Part shown: positions 1-11,292 of the stretch, in pieces | How positions within the stretch are numbered: position 1 is the first letter of the stretch | How the letters are laid out: every line of letters begins with the position of its first letter | Source of the DNA: an uncultured Clostridia bacterium | GTDB lineage: Bacteria; Bacillota; Clostridia; Christensenellales; Borkfalkiaceae | Assembly (NCBI GenBank): GCA_904419075.1 | Contig: CAJFQM010000008.1 | Coordinates: 1 to 64,000, forward strand | DNA: 64,000 nt | Reading direction: 5' to 3' | Notes under the pieces: generated by a model | Told to the model about the DNA's origin: nothing | Databases searched by the model: none | The model's input: the letters and a program-made list of their open reading frames with translations, nothing else | Position numbers and translations under genes: made by a program

Positions 1-1
1 T

Positions 2-127
2 GAATGTCCGTTAAAATCAATAAAGTTTAATTTTCCGGTTTATAAAGACGGGAAAGAAGTGAGGGAGGTTTTTTTGAAATCAGAACATAACGTTGAGACC
101 TTGACGACGCTTTGCAGAGTAAAATAG
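2..127 (+). CDS. C-terminal end of an unrecognised protein (partial)
   Basis: An open frame enters from the left edge and ends at TAG 125-127, giving 41 residues that finish in TLTTLCRVK. A strong intrinsic terminator starts nine bases after the stop, which supports a real gene end. The fragment is mixed in composition with no membrane segment. It is too short to assign to a family. Confidence 0.5.
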   Translation, partial: ECPLKSIKFNFPVYKDGKEVREVFLKSEHNVETLTTLCRVK

Positions 128-135
128 CTTAAAAA

Positions 136-172
136 GGCGGGCCGTTCCGTGCGGGAACGGCCCGCCCCTTGT
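136..172 (+). terminator. Intrinsic terminator after the left-edge gene
   Basis: A perfect 13-bp GC-rich stem (136-148 with 154-166) and a 5-base loop are followed by a short T-rich tail. It separates the left-edge gene from the promoter of the TfoX-like gene. Confidence 0.8.
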
Positions 173-203
173 TTGCGGTTTTGCGTTTTTTTGAAAAAGG
201 GGC

Positions 204-232
204 TTGTCTTTTGCGCGGATAAATGTTATAAT
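204..232 (+). promoter_or_regulatory. Sigma-A promoter for the TfoX-like gene
   Basis: TTGTCT (204-209), a 17-bp spacer and TATAAT (227-232) lie 22 bases upstream of the start codon at 255. Confidence 0.7.
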
Positions 233-254
233 GAAATCGACGGGAGGAAAGATA

Positions 255-589
255 ATGGCTTCGAGCAAGGAATACGTCGATTATATTTTGGAACAGCTTT
301 CGGGATTAGAGGACGTTTCCTGCCGTCCGATGATGGGGGAGTATCTCTTGTATTATCGCGGAAAAATCGCGGCATATATCTGCGACGAGCGTTTTTTGGT
401 AAAGCGACCGACTCCGCGAAAGCGCTGCTTCCCTCCGCGCCGTCGGAACCTCCCTACGAGGGCGCAAAGGAGATGCTGTTGGTGGAGGACGTGGACGATA
501 AAGAATTGCTTCAAAGGCTGTTCGAGCGCATGTACGACGAGCTTCCCGCGCTGCGGCGCAAAGGGAAAAAAGGAGGAGGAAGTCAATGA
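255..589 (+). pseudogene. TfoX/Sxy N-terminal-domain protein, frameshifted
   Basis: Translation from ATG 255 (Shine-Dalgarno GGGAGGAAAG) gives a typical TfoX_N start: MASSKEYVDYILEQL, then GLEDVSCRPMMGEY and DERFLVK. Near 391-406 the reading frame leaves the family pattern. The family sequence resumes in the next frame as ATDSAKALLPSAPSEPPYEG, then AKEMLLVEDVDDKE and a Lys-rich tail ending at 589. One base appears to be missing, either in the T6 run or in the Lys codon after V. Joined, the product would be about 111 residues, the usual size of these stand-alone domains. The stop overlaps the next gene as ATGA, so the two are coupled. TfoX_N proteins are linked to competence regulation in Proteobacteria; the role in Firmicutes is unknown. 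It is either a recent pseudogene or a sequencing or assembly error. Confidence 0.85.
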
Positions 590-1140
590 CCATACATCAC
601 GATAAACTTGCCTACGGAAAGCTGGCGTCGGCGAGAGAGGATCTTTCGGACGATAAGTTGCTCGAAATGCTTTCCGAACTCGAATCGGAGACGGAAATCC
701 GTGAGGCGACGGGGGAAGAGGCGGCGCTAAAAGCTCTTCTCGCACTTTCGGAGGCTTGGGAGCGGGAAAACAGCTGTTACGGATACCGAAAAAACGAAAG
801 GGGCGATATCGAAGGCCGAAGAATTTTTACGGCCGAACGCGGGGGCGAGACGGTCGGATATCTGTTCGGCGGGAAGGAATATCTGAAAAACGCTTCGTCG
901 GTGGCGGCCGACGGGACGGAATATTTTGAAATCGAAGAAATTTACGTGGTTCCCGAGTATCGGAACATGGGCATAGGACGGTCGCTGTACGAATTTTTGG
1001 AGGAACGCCTGAAAGAGGAGGGGACGGAATATATTTTTTTGAGTACGGCGACAAAAGATTGGCGGAAAATTTTTCATTTTTATATCGAGGAATTGGGCAT
1101 GGAATTTTGGAGCGCGAGACTGTTCAAAAAATTGAAGTAG
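586..1140 (+). CDS. GNAT-family N-acetyltransferase
   Basis: A 184-residue protein with the GNAT fold in its second half. Residues about 80-125 hold paired strands (GGETVGYLFG, then YFEIEEIYVVPEYR). The acetyl-CoA loop is RNMGIGRSLYEFL, matching Q/R-x-x-G-x-G/A, followed by the C-terminal strand EYIFLSTATKDW. The N-terminal 65 residues are charged, with no clear domain. The substrate cannot be read from sequence. The start overlaps the stop of the TfoX-like gene by ATGA, with GGAGGAGG just upstream, so the pair is co-translated. Transferases with this second half commonly act on small amines or protein N-termini. Confidence 0.85.
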   Translation: MTIHHDKLAYGKLASAREDLSDDKLLEMLSELESETEIREATGEEAALKALLALSEAWERENSCYGYRKNERGDIEGRRIFTAERGGETVGYLFGGKEYLKNASSVAADGTEYFEIEEIYVVPEYRNMGIGRSLYEFLEERLKEEGTEYIFLSTATKDWRKIFHFYIEELGMEFWSARLFKKLK

Positions 1141-1183
1141 AGCGCGGGCATAATTCGGAAGAAAACGGCGGATACTGCGATAT

Positions 1184-1861
1184 ATGGAAAATGTAGTCAA
1201 AGTGCTGGTATTTTCGTTGTCGTCGTTCGCGTTTTTATTCATCGTGACGAAAATTCTCGGCAAAAAGCAAATTGCGGAGCTGAGTTTTATCGATTATGTC
1301 GTCGGGATTTCCATCGGATCCATCGCGGCGGAGTGGAGCACGGAGACGGAGGAGCCTTTTTATCATTTTCTCATCGCCATTTCTGTCTATTGCGTGCTGA
1401 GTCTCGTTCTCGATCTGATGGAGCGCAAGCGTCCGTTTCGGAAATTTTTGAAAGGAGAAGTTCTGACGATTATCGAGGAAGGAGAATTCAATTACGAAAA
1501 CTTAAAGAAGTCCAAGCTGGACGTGGAGGACGTGTTGGGCATGGCTCGGGAGAAGAATTTTTTCGACGTGAACGACATTGCCTTTGCGCTGTTCGAGACG
1601 ACGGGAAAACTGAGCATTCTGCCCAAAAGCGGTCAGCGCCCGACAGTGCTCAAAGATCTCGGGAAGAAAGAGGAGAGCGCATGTCCGCCCGATTACGTCA
1701 TCGTCAACGGAAAACCGCAGTATCGGGTAATCCGTGACCTGGGCGTTTCGGTGGAGGAGGTGTTCGAGCGGCTGAATATCCGTTCCAGGCGGGATCTGAA
1801 CGATATTTTGGTCGCGTCTTACGACGGGGAAAAGGGAGAATATCAGGTTCACAGGAAATAG
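1184..1861 (+). CDS. YetF/DUF421 family membrane protein
   Basis: A 225-residue protein with the DUF421 pattern: three N-terminal membrane helices (about residues 5-22, 35-50, 58-78) containing GKKQIAELSFIDYVVGISIG, then a soluble alpha/beta domain with LDVEDVLGMAREKNFFDVND and VIVNGKP. The length matches the family. In Bacillus, YetF-type proteins are linked to spore germination and the cell envelope, but the general function is unsettled. No good Shine-Dalgarno precedes ATG 1184, and the gap from the acetyltransferase is only 43 bp, so it probably depends on upstream transcription. Confidence 0.9.
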   Translation: MENVVKVLVFSLSSFAFLFIVTKILGKKQIAELSFIDYVVGISIGSIAAEWSTETEEPFYHFLIAISVYCVLSLVLDLMERKRPFRKFLKGEVLTIIEEGEFNYENLKKSKLDVEDVLGMAREKNFFDVNDIAFALFETTGKLSILPKSGQRPTVLKDLGKKEESACPPDYVIVNGKPQYRVIRDLGVSVEEVFERLNIRSRRDLNDILVASYDGEKGEYQVHRK

Positions 1862-1892
1862 CGAAGGCGGCGGAAAGTCGCCTTCCGTATTG

Positions 1893-1921
1893 TTGACAAA
1901 AACGAAAAAAAGTGGTATAAT
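1893..1921 (+). promoter_or_regulatory. Sigma-A promoter for the BFD-like gene
   Basis: A consensus TTGACA (1893-1898), a 17-bp spacer and consensus TATAAT (1916-1921), 35 bases before ATG 1957. Confidence 0.85.
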
Positions 1922-1956
1922 ACGGGCAGAAAAAACGAAGTAAGGAGCAAACCGAT

Positions 1957-2151
1957 ATGGAAAATCAAATCGTATGCAATTGTAAGCAGGTTTCGGTGGC
2001 GGATATAGAGAAAGCGTTACATACCCATGCGCGTTTCGACGACGTGGACAAAGAATTCGAAGAAGTGCAGCGCCTGACGAAATGTTCGACGGGCTGCGGC
2101 GGTTGTCACGACAAAATTTTGGACGTCATTTCTCAACTGATGAGCGAATAA
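1957..2151 (+). CDS. BFD-like [2Fe-2S]-binding protein
   Basis: A 64-residue protein. The four cysteines sit as CNC near residue 8 and CSTGCGGC near residue 48, the CxC...CxxxxCxxC layout of the BFD-like (bacterioferritin-associated ferredoxin) domain, with the helices of a helix-turn-helix-like fold between them. BFD proteins bind a [2Fe-2S] cluster and in proteobacteria reduce ferritin cores to release iron. It has its own promoter, a Shine-Dalgarno AAGGAG, and a terminator shared with the convergent ferritin gene. That neighbour makes a role in ferritin iron mobilisation attractive, though this is inference; many Clostridia carry stand-alone BFD domains. Confidence 0.85.
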   Translation: MENQIVCNCKQVSVADIEKALHTHARFDDVDKEFEEVQRLTKCSTGCGGCHDKILDVISQLMSE

Positions 2152-2156
2152 AAAAA

Positions 2157-2182
2157 GCCTGCCGAAAAATTTTCGGCAGGCG
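2157..2182. terminator. Terminator between the convergent BFD-like and ferritin genes
   Basis: A 12-bp stem (2157-2168 with 2170-2181) with a run of A on the left, which makes a T run on the minus strand. It is strong for ferritin and weaker, with TTTGTTTATTT, on the plus strand. Confidence 0.8.
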
Positions 2183-2197
2183 ATTTGTTTATTTAAG

Positions 2198-2707
2198 TCA
2201 AAGCACTAAGGACGGCGCGGAATAGACGCGGGCTTTCAGCTCGTTGTCCAGCATGTAAAGTCCCTTTGCGTCGGAGCCGAACAACTGCATTTTTGTGATG
2301 AGGTCGGAGGCATTCTTTTCCTCTTCGCCCTGTTCTTTTACAAACCAGTCGAGAAACTGCATCGTGCGGAAATCCTTGACGGCGTAAGCGGCCGCATAAA
2401 TGTCGTTGACGAGCGCTGTGACATATTTTTCGTGCGCCAAAGCGGCTTCCAGCACGTCTAAGTCCCTTTTTCCTTCCGTCTTGGGCGCGTCTATGATCCC
2501 CAGCGTTACGCTTTCTCCGTTATTGAGAAGATAGCGGTAAAATAGCATCGCATGGTCGCGTTCCTCCTGAGCCTGAACTTCGTACCAGTGCGCGAACCCC
2601 GAAAGTCCTCTCCGCTCGAAATAATTTGCGAAATCGAGATAGAGATATGCGGAATAAAATTCCTTGTTGATTTGTGCGTTGAGCAATTCCGAAACTTTTT
2701 TATCCAT
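2198..2707 (-). CDS. ftn: Ferritin (bacterial non-haem type)
   Basis: A 169-residue protein that oxidises Fe(II) and stores the iron inside a 24-mer cage. The start chosen is ATG 2707, preceded by AAAGGAG; longer upstream reading has no ribosome site. Ferroxidase ligands are visible: E in LNAQINKEFYSAYLYLDFA, E-x-x-H in VQAQEERDHAMLFYRYLL, E in AALAHEKYV and EQGEEEKNA near the fourth helix. The fifth short helix (DAKGLYMLDNEL) is present, so this is a ferritin rather than a Dps protein or bacterioferritin. It converges with a BFD-like ferredoxin that could reduce its core. Confidence 0.95.
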   Translation of the reverse strand: MDKKVSELLNAQINKEFYSAYLYLDFANYFERRGLSGFAHWYEVQAQEERDHAMLFYRYLLNNGESVTLGIIDAPKTEGKRDLDVLEAALAHEKYVTALVNDIYAAAYAVKDFRTMQFLDWFVKEQGEEEKNASDLITKMQLFGSDAKGLYMLDNELKARVYSAPSLVL

Positions 2708-2944
2708 CGTTCTTTTCTCCTTTCTCATTATATATAAACGGTTTTCGGCTCCTTGTAACATTTTTGGATAAACATTTTCTTGTTTCCGAAAATGTTTTTT
2801 ACTTTTTATGAATTGCATAAATTTATATGCGGGCTTAATCATATACCTTATTTTTTAAGCAATTTATTCAAAAATATTGTTTAGCATTTTAGAATAATTG
2901 ATAGACAAAAAGAATAAAATTTCAAAAATGATATTCAAAGATAT

Positions 2945-2974
2945 TTGACAACGGGCAGGGGAGTATGATATAAT
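2945..2974 (+). promoter_or_regulatory. Sigma-A promoter for the DMT permease operon
   Basis: TTGACA (2945-2950), an 18-bp spacer and TATAAT (2969-2974). The predicted leader to ATG 3085 is about 105 bases. Confidence 0.8.
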
Positions 2975-2993
2975 CGGAAAGAAAACAGGGGAA

Positions 2994-3024
2994 AGGTGCG
3001 CAAGGAGAACGGGCGCACCTTTTT
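2994..3024 (+). terminator. Terminator-like hairpin inside the DMT permease leader
   Basis: AGGTGCGC (2994-3001) pairs with GCGCACCT (3013-3020), followed by TTTTT (3020-3024). It begins about 13 bases after the expected transcription start and 60 bases before the permease start. That placement fits an attenuator or a short terminated RNA. Confidence 0.6.
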
Positions 3025-3084
3025 CGACGGAAAAATTTCCCCGAAAAATAAAAATAACCGGAGACGGGAAGGAGGAGCAAGAAA

Positions 3085-4269
3085 ATGAAGATCATTAAAA
3101 AGGTGACGGATAAGACGGGAAGGGGACTGAAATTTCTCTGTATCGGGTTATTGCTGTCGGTTACACTCATTTGGGGTTACGGAATCATCGCGACGGACGA
3201 CGCGCTGACGGGAAGCATGGGTATTTTCACCATGCTGGCCGTGCGTTTTCTGTTGGCGGCGGGAATTCTTTTCGTTTTGCGGCTCTGTCTTTTCCGCACG
3301 AAGGGGTATTCGAAAATCGGAAAGAAGGAAGTATGGACGGGGATTATCGTGGGAGCGGTGAATTTCTGTGGCTTTGCGTTCCAGTCCGAGGGGCTGTTGT
3401 ATACCGATACGGCAAAGAGCGGTATGCTGACGGGGGCCTATGTCATATTCGTGCCGATCATCTATTGCGTTCTGCGCAAAAAATTCCAATGGCGCCCGCT
3501 GTTTAATGCGCTGATTTTTCTCGTCGGCATGTTCTTTTTGTTCGACTTCCGCGGTTCGAACCTGAATTTCAACCGCGGCGATGCGCTCACGTTGCTCTGC
3601 GCCTGCTGCTTTGCGGTGCAAATTATTTTGGTGGACCGCTTTGCGAACGACATCAACGTTTTTAATTTCAATGCGGTGCAGATGTTGACGATGGGGCTTA
3701 TGGGACTGTTCGGGGCGCTTTTGTTCGAACGGCAGAATTTTGCCTTTATCGATTGGAGCGTAAGTCTCCCCGCGGTCATCTATTTGGGAGCGCTCAGCTC
3801 GGCCTATGCGTATATCGTCCAGACGTTTGCGCAGAGCCGCGTCTCGCCTTCTCTTACGGCGATTTTGCTCAGTCTGGAATCGTTGGCGGGTGTACTGTTT
3901 TCTCTGGCGGCGGGAAAAGTCGGCTGGACGTGGACGCTGGGCGTCGGCTGTGCGATTATGGCGGCGGCGTCGGTGGCGGCGGCGCTGAGGGATTCCGGAA
4001 CCGCGAAAACTTCGGGCGGAGCGGTACAGACGCGGAACCCGAAAACCGGAGAAACGGTGCCGACAGAGAAATCGGCGGGAGAGTCCGAACCGAACGGCCC
4101 CGAGCCATCGGCCGTCTTCGGGCGGTTGGAGCCGACGGCGGACTTCAAAGCGGAAGAAGGAGCCGGGCTTGCATCCGCGGAAGGATTTTTTGAAAGTTTT
4201 TCCGAGGAGGGAGTCGGCGCCTGTATGACGACGTACGGCCCCATGCCCGCTCGGAACGATAAACGATAA
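3085..4269 (+). CDS. DMT-superfamily (EamA) permease with a long hydrophilic tail
   Basis: A 394-residue protein. Residues about 18-300 form ten hydrophobic segments in two EamA repeats; LLSVTLIWGYGI opens the first and GDALTLLCACCFAVQIILVDRFA the second. LGALSSAYAYIVQTFAQSR is the usual late signature. Such permeases export or import small metabolites, and the substrate cannot be inferred. The last 95 residues are hydrophilic and rich in Gly, Glu, Pro and Ser, unlike ordinary family members of about 300 residues. The Shine-Dalgarno is AAGGAGGAG. The stop is 11 bases from the next start, so the two genes are probably co-transcribed. Confidence 0.9.
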   Translation: MKIIKKVTDKTGRGLKFLCIGLLLSVTLIWGYGIIATDDALTGSMGIFTMLAVRFLLAAGILFVLRLCLFRTKGYSKIGKKEVWTGIIVGAVNFCGFAFQSEGLLYTDTAKSGMLTGAYVIFVPIIYCVLRKKFQWRPLFNALIFLVGMFFLFDFRGSNLNFNRGDALTLLCACCFAVQIILVDRFANDINVFNFNAVQMLTMGLMGLFGALLFERQNFAFIDWSVSLPAVIYLGALSSAYAYIVQTFAQSRVSPSLTAILLSLESLAGVLFSLAAGKVGWTWTLGVGCAIMAAASVAAALRDSGTAKTSGGAVQTRNPKTGETVPTEKSAGESEPNGPEPSAVFGRLEPTADFKAEEGAGLASAEGFFESFSEEGVGACMTTYGPMPARNDKR

Positions 4270-4280
4270 GAGGTGAAAAG

Positions 4281-5096
4281 ATGAGGACGGGAATTTCTAC
4301 GGCGTCTTTGTTTTCGAGAAAAAATAACGAGGAGGCGCTTCCGCTTTTGGACACCATGGGCGTAAGGACGGCGGAGGTGTTTCTCACTTCCTTTTCGGAA
4401 TACGACGGGAAGTTCGGGGAATTTCTCGCCTCCCGAAAAGGGAAGGTAAACGTTCATTCCGTGCACGTTCTGAATACGCAGTTCGAGCCGCAATTGTTTT
4501 CCGATCATCCCCGCGTGAAAGGAGACGCTTTTTCCTGGCTGGGGAAAACGATGGAGACGGCGCGGGCGCTCGGCGCGGAATATTATACCTTTCACGGAAT
4601 CGCGCGCATCAAGCGAGCGACGCGTTCGGGCGGGAACGACAGACCCGCGGCGTGGGGAAAATCGCTTGAAGAAATTTCCGATTTCTGCAAAAATTACGGC
4701 GTTTGCCTCTGTCTCGAAAATGTGGAGTGGGCGATTTATAACCGTCCCGGAGTCTTTCGTTCCCTTTTGAAAACCTGCCCGGGGCTCTGCGCCGTGCTGG
4801 ACGTCAAACAGGCCCGTATCTCCGCTTATCCTTATCCCATGTATATTCGGGAGACGGCGGGGCGCTTGAAACATGTGCATGTCTCCGATATAGATGAAAA
4901 CGGAAAAATCTGTCTGCCGGGAAAGGGCCGCTTCGATTTTCCCGAACTCCTCAAACGTTTGGACGGAGCGGGCTTTTCGGGACCCCTGCTCATAGAAGTC
5001 TACAAGGACGATTATCGCGAGGAAAGAGAACTCAAAGCCTCTTTGGAGTATCTCGACGAATTGCTCTATAAATATTCTTTCGCCGACAGGGAATAA
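4281..5096 (+). CDS. Sugar phosphate isomerase/epimerase-like TIM-barrel protein
   Basis: A 271-residue protein of the AP endonuclease 2 / xylose isomerase-like TIM-barrel superfamily. Typical metal-site strands are visible: VNVHSVHVLN, YYTFHGI, CLCLENVEWA, CAVLDVKQARIS, LKHVHVSDID and PLLIEVYKDD, supplying Glu, Asp and His ligands. The length is normal. Members isomerise or epimerise sugars such as hydroxypyruvate, tagatose or inositol derivatives. The substrate is not identifiable. It lies 11 bases after the DMT permease, with AGAGGTGAAAAG as ribosome site, which suggests that transporter and enzyme handle related compounds (inference). Confidence 0.85.
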   Translation: MRTGISTASLFSRKNNEEALPLLDTMGVRTAEVFLTSFSEYDGKFGEFLASRKGKVNVHSVHVLNTQFEPQLFSDHPRVKGDAFSWLGKTMETARALGAEYYTFHGIARIKRATRSGGNDRPAAWGKSLEEISDFCKNYGVCLCLENVEWAIYNRPGVFRSLLKTCPGLCAVLDVKQARISAYPYPMYIRETAGRLKHVHVSDIDENGKICLPGKGRFDFPELLKRLDGAGFSGPLLIEVYKDDYREERELKASLEYLDELLYKYSFADRE

Positions 5097-5139
5097 TTTC
5101 CATTGGAGAAAATTTTTTCCGCTATTTTTCCGTATACTA

Positions 5140-5168
5140 TTGACAAATCGCCGCAATAGGCGTATAAT
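5140..5168 (+). promoter_or_regulatory. Sigma-A promoter for the rubredoxin fusion
   Basis: Consensus TTGACA (5140-5145), a 17-bp spacer and consensus TATAAT (5163-5168). Confidence 0.85.
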
Positions 5169-5174
5169 AAAATC

Positions 5175-5187
5175 AAGATTAAATCTT
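5175..5187. promoter_or_regulatory. Candidate operator: 6-1-6 inverted repeat just after the -10
   Basis: AAGATT-A-AATCTT is a perfect inverted repeat covering the predicted transcription start of the rubredoxin gene. A repressor bound here would block initiation. No binding protein can be named. Confidence 0.4.
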
Positions 5188-5206
5188 AATAAAGGAAGAT
5201 GAAGTT

Positions 5207-5839
5207 ATGGAAAACAAGATTGAAAATGAAGCGATGTTCAAACTGACTTACGGATTGTTTGTTCTGAGCGCGAAGGACGGGGAGAAGGATAACGGTTGTA
5301 TCGTGAATACGGTCTCGATGATTACGGAGACGCCCAAGCGGATTACGGTATACGTCAATAAACTCAATTATACGGAGCAGATGATCCGAAAGACGGGAGT
5401 ATTCAACGTATCCGTACTTACGGAAAGCGCGCCGTTCGAGGTGTTCAAGCAGTTCGGATTTTGCAGCGGGCGCGACACGGACAAATTTGCGGGCAAGGAA
5501 TATCCGAGGAGCGCGAACGGACTTTACTATGTCCCCGAGCATACCAACGCGCTGATTTCCGCGAAAGTGGTGGACGCGCTGGATTACGGAACGCACACGC
5601 TGTTCGTGGCGGAGATTACGGAAGCGAAAGTGCTTTCCGCGGAGCCGTCGGTGACGTACGATTATTATTTTGCGCACATCAAACCCAAGCCCGAGGCGAA
5701 GAAAGCGGAAGGGGAGAAAAAGGTAAAGCGCTGGATATGTAAAATCTGCGGTTTTGTCTATGAAGGGGAATACCTTCCCGAGGATTATATTTGTCCGCTC
5801 TGTAAGCACGGCGCGGAGGATTTCGAGCCGCTCGACTGA
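5207..5839 (+). CDS. Flavin reductase-rubredoxin fusion (high-molecular-weight rubredoxin)
   Basis: A 210-residue two-domain redox protein. Residues 1-160 are a flavin reductase-like (FMN-binding split-barrel) domain containing NTVSMITETPKRITVYVNK and an FGFCSGRD motif. After a Lys/Glu-rich linker, residues about 170-210 are a rubredoxin with CKICG and CPLCKHG supplying the four iron ligands. Proteins of this kind (Hrb of Moorella) pass electrons from NADH to flavodiiron or related proteins in oxygen and nitric oxide defence of strict anaerobes. It has a consensus promoter and AAAGGAAG as ribosome site, and is probably monocistronic. Confidence 0.93.
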   Translation: MENKIENEAMFKLTYGLFVLSAKDGEKDNGCIVNTVSMITETPKRITVYVNKLNYTEQMIRKTGVFNVSVLTESAPFEVFKQFGFCSGRDTDKFAGKEYPRSANGLYYVPEHTNALISAKVVDALDYGTHTLFVAEITEAKVLSAEPSVTYDYYFAHIKPKPEAKKAEGEKKVKRWICKICGFVYEGEYLPEDYICPLCKHGAEDFEPLD

Positions 5840-5930
5840 GCAAAAATCGGAAGACGGCTTTCCGTTTTTTCGGAAAAAAATCCGAGCGAAAAAATCGGGG
5901 AAAAAGGTTGGAAAAAACGGGGTAAAAGAC

Positions 5931-5959
5931 TTGACAGAACTTTGTCCGGCTGATATAAT
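5931..5959 (+). promoter_or_regulatory. Sigma-A promoter for rpsU
   Basis: TTGACA (5931-5936), a 17-bp spacer and TATAAT (5954-5959). The predicted leader is about 61 bases. Confidence 0.85.
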
Positions 5960-6026
5960 AACAGAGTAGCTTAAAAAACGAAGAAGCCTACCAAAAAGTG
6001 CCTGAGGCGAAGGAGGGTTGAGAGGA

Positions 6027-6203
6027 ATGTCTACGGTTAAAGTCGGAGAAAACGAGAACGTGGAAAGCGCATTGCGCCGTTTCAAAAGAAAGTGCTCCCG
6101 CGACGGCATCATCGGCGATCTGAGAAAGAAGGAATTTTATGAAAAGCCTTCCGTGAGAAGAAAGAAGAAGTCCGAAGCCGCCAGAAAGAGAAACAAGAAC
6201 TAA
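6027..6203 (+). CDS. rpsU: 30S ribosomal protein S21
   Basis: A 58-residue, very basic protein. [20 protein letters not shown] begins the S21 pattern, followed by [21 protein letters not shown] and a Lys/Arg tail. S21 joins the 30S subunit near the 16S 3' end and the mRNA platform, helping initiation. ATG 6027 is chosen over the in-frame TTG nine bases upstream because the protein N-terminus then matches the family and AGGAGGG lies well placed. The common neighbour yqeY is not next; an unrecognised gene follows instead. Confidence 0.97.
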   Translation: MSTVKVGENENVESALRRFKRKCSRDGIIGDLRKKEFYEKPSVRRKKKSEAARKRNKN

Positions 6204-6212
6204 CGAAAGAAG

Positions 6213-6243
6213 AAAGCTCACGCGAGAGAGTGTGAGCTTTTTT
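6213..6243 (+). terminator. Terminator after rpsU
   Basis: AAAGCTCAC (6213-6221) pairs with GTGAGCTTT (6232-6240) and runs into TTTTTT. Confidence 0.85.
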
Positions 6244-6334
6244 GTTTGCAAAAAATGCCGAAGCGTGTCGAAAACAGGCGAAAAAAAGGATAAAAAGACA
6301 GAAAAAATACGTTGGAGAGGTGAAATACAAAACA

Positions 6335-6736
6335 ATGGCACAGCAGCGCACTTTAAGAGGCCTTGCACGTCAGGCCAAGAGCCGCATGAAGAGCGGTTTC
6401 TGGAACGAGTGCATGGAAGATCTGAACGCACAAATGGAAAAAGCGAAAGAGCAGGGTTTGAACGAAAGCAAAGCGGGAAGATATTTCAAGAGCCGCGTCT
6501 CCGCGTCCCTGTCGGGGGAGAAAGAGGACGCATTTTATCTTAAAGTCAAGGCGCTTTTGACGACGGAAGGGGAAGTGAGCGACGCCATCGGCAGGTTGAC
6601 CGACCGCGAGTATTACGAAACGCTGTCGTATGAGGAGAAACAGCGCTACACGCTTTCTTTAAGCGAAAAATATCTGCGTGCCTTGGAGCGTTTCCGCAGG
6701 GAAAGCGAGTTCGAGTTTCCGGCGAAGAAAGCGTAA
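6335..6736 (+). CDS. Unrecognised 133-residue basic helical protein
   Basis: Starting at ATG 6335 (GGAGAGGTG 12 bases upstream) the product is MAQQRTLRGLARQAKSRMKS followed by long charged helices. It has no cysteine cluster, no signal peptide and no membrane segment. An in-frame GTG at 6320 is a less likely start because the ribosome site would overlap it. The composition (Glu, Lys, Arg, Leu) suggests a helical RNA- or ribosome-associated protein, but I recognise no family. It lies between rpsU (terminator between) and pcrA, and no clear promoter of its own was seen. Confidence 0.7.
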   Translation: MAQQRTLRGLARQAKSRMKSGFWNECMEDLNAQMEKAKEQGLNESKAGRYFKSRVSASLSGEKEDAFYLKVKALLTTEGEVSDAIGRLTDREYYETLSYEEKQRYTLSLSEKYLRALERFRRESEFEFPAKKA

Positions 6737-6784
6737 GTGCCGCGAAAAGAGGGGCGGGAATATGCCCCGAAAGGATGAATCCGC

Positions 6785-6813
6785 TTGCCAAAAGGCAGAC
6801 GGTATGTTATAAT
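6785..6813 (+). promoter_or_regulatory. Sigma-A promoter giving a leaderless pcrA mRNA
   Basis: TTGCCA (6785-6790), a 17-bp spacer and TATAAT (6808-6813). The usual +1 position, seven bases after the -10, is 6820, exactly the A of the pcrA ATG. Confidence 0.75.
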
Positions 6814-6819
6814 AATTTT

Positions 6820-11200
<4,381 letters not shown>

Positions 11201-11231
11201 GACAAAAAATTGCAAATTCCGCCGTTGCCGC

Positions 11232-11260
11232 TTGAAATTTCGGAAAAAATCTGCTATAAT
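11232..11260 (+). promoter_or_regulatory. Sigma-A promoter for the yicC-gmk-rpoZ operon
   Basis: TTGAAA (11232-11237), a 17-bp spacer and TATAAT (11255-11260), 32 bases before ATG 11293. Confidence 0.8.
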
Positions 11261-11292
11261 AGTAAGAACTTCAAAAGACGGGGAAAACGGCT

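Larger units (their letters stand above)
2708..3084. other. Divergent intergenic region between ferritin and the DMT permease
   Basis: These 377 AT-rich bases hold a weak ferritin promoter on the minus strand (TTACAA at 2753-2758 with TATATA near 2729-2736), then about 170 bases with no recognised feature. The permease promoter and its leader hairpin follow and are listed separately. I see no ORF with a ribosome site. Confidence 0.5.
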
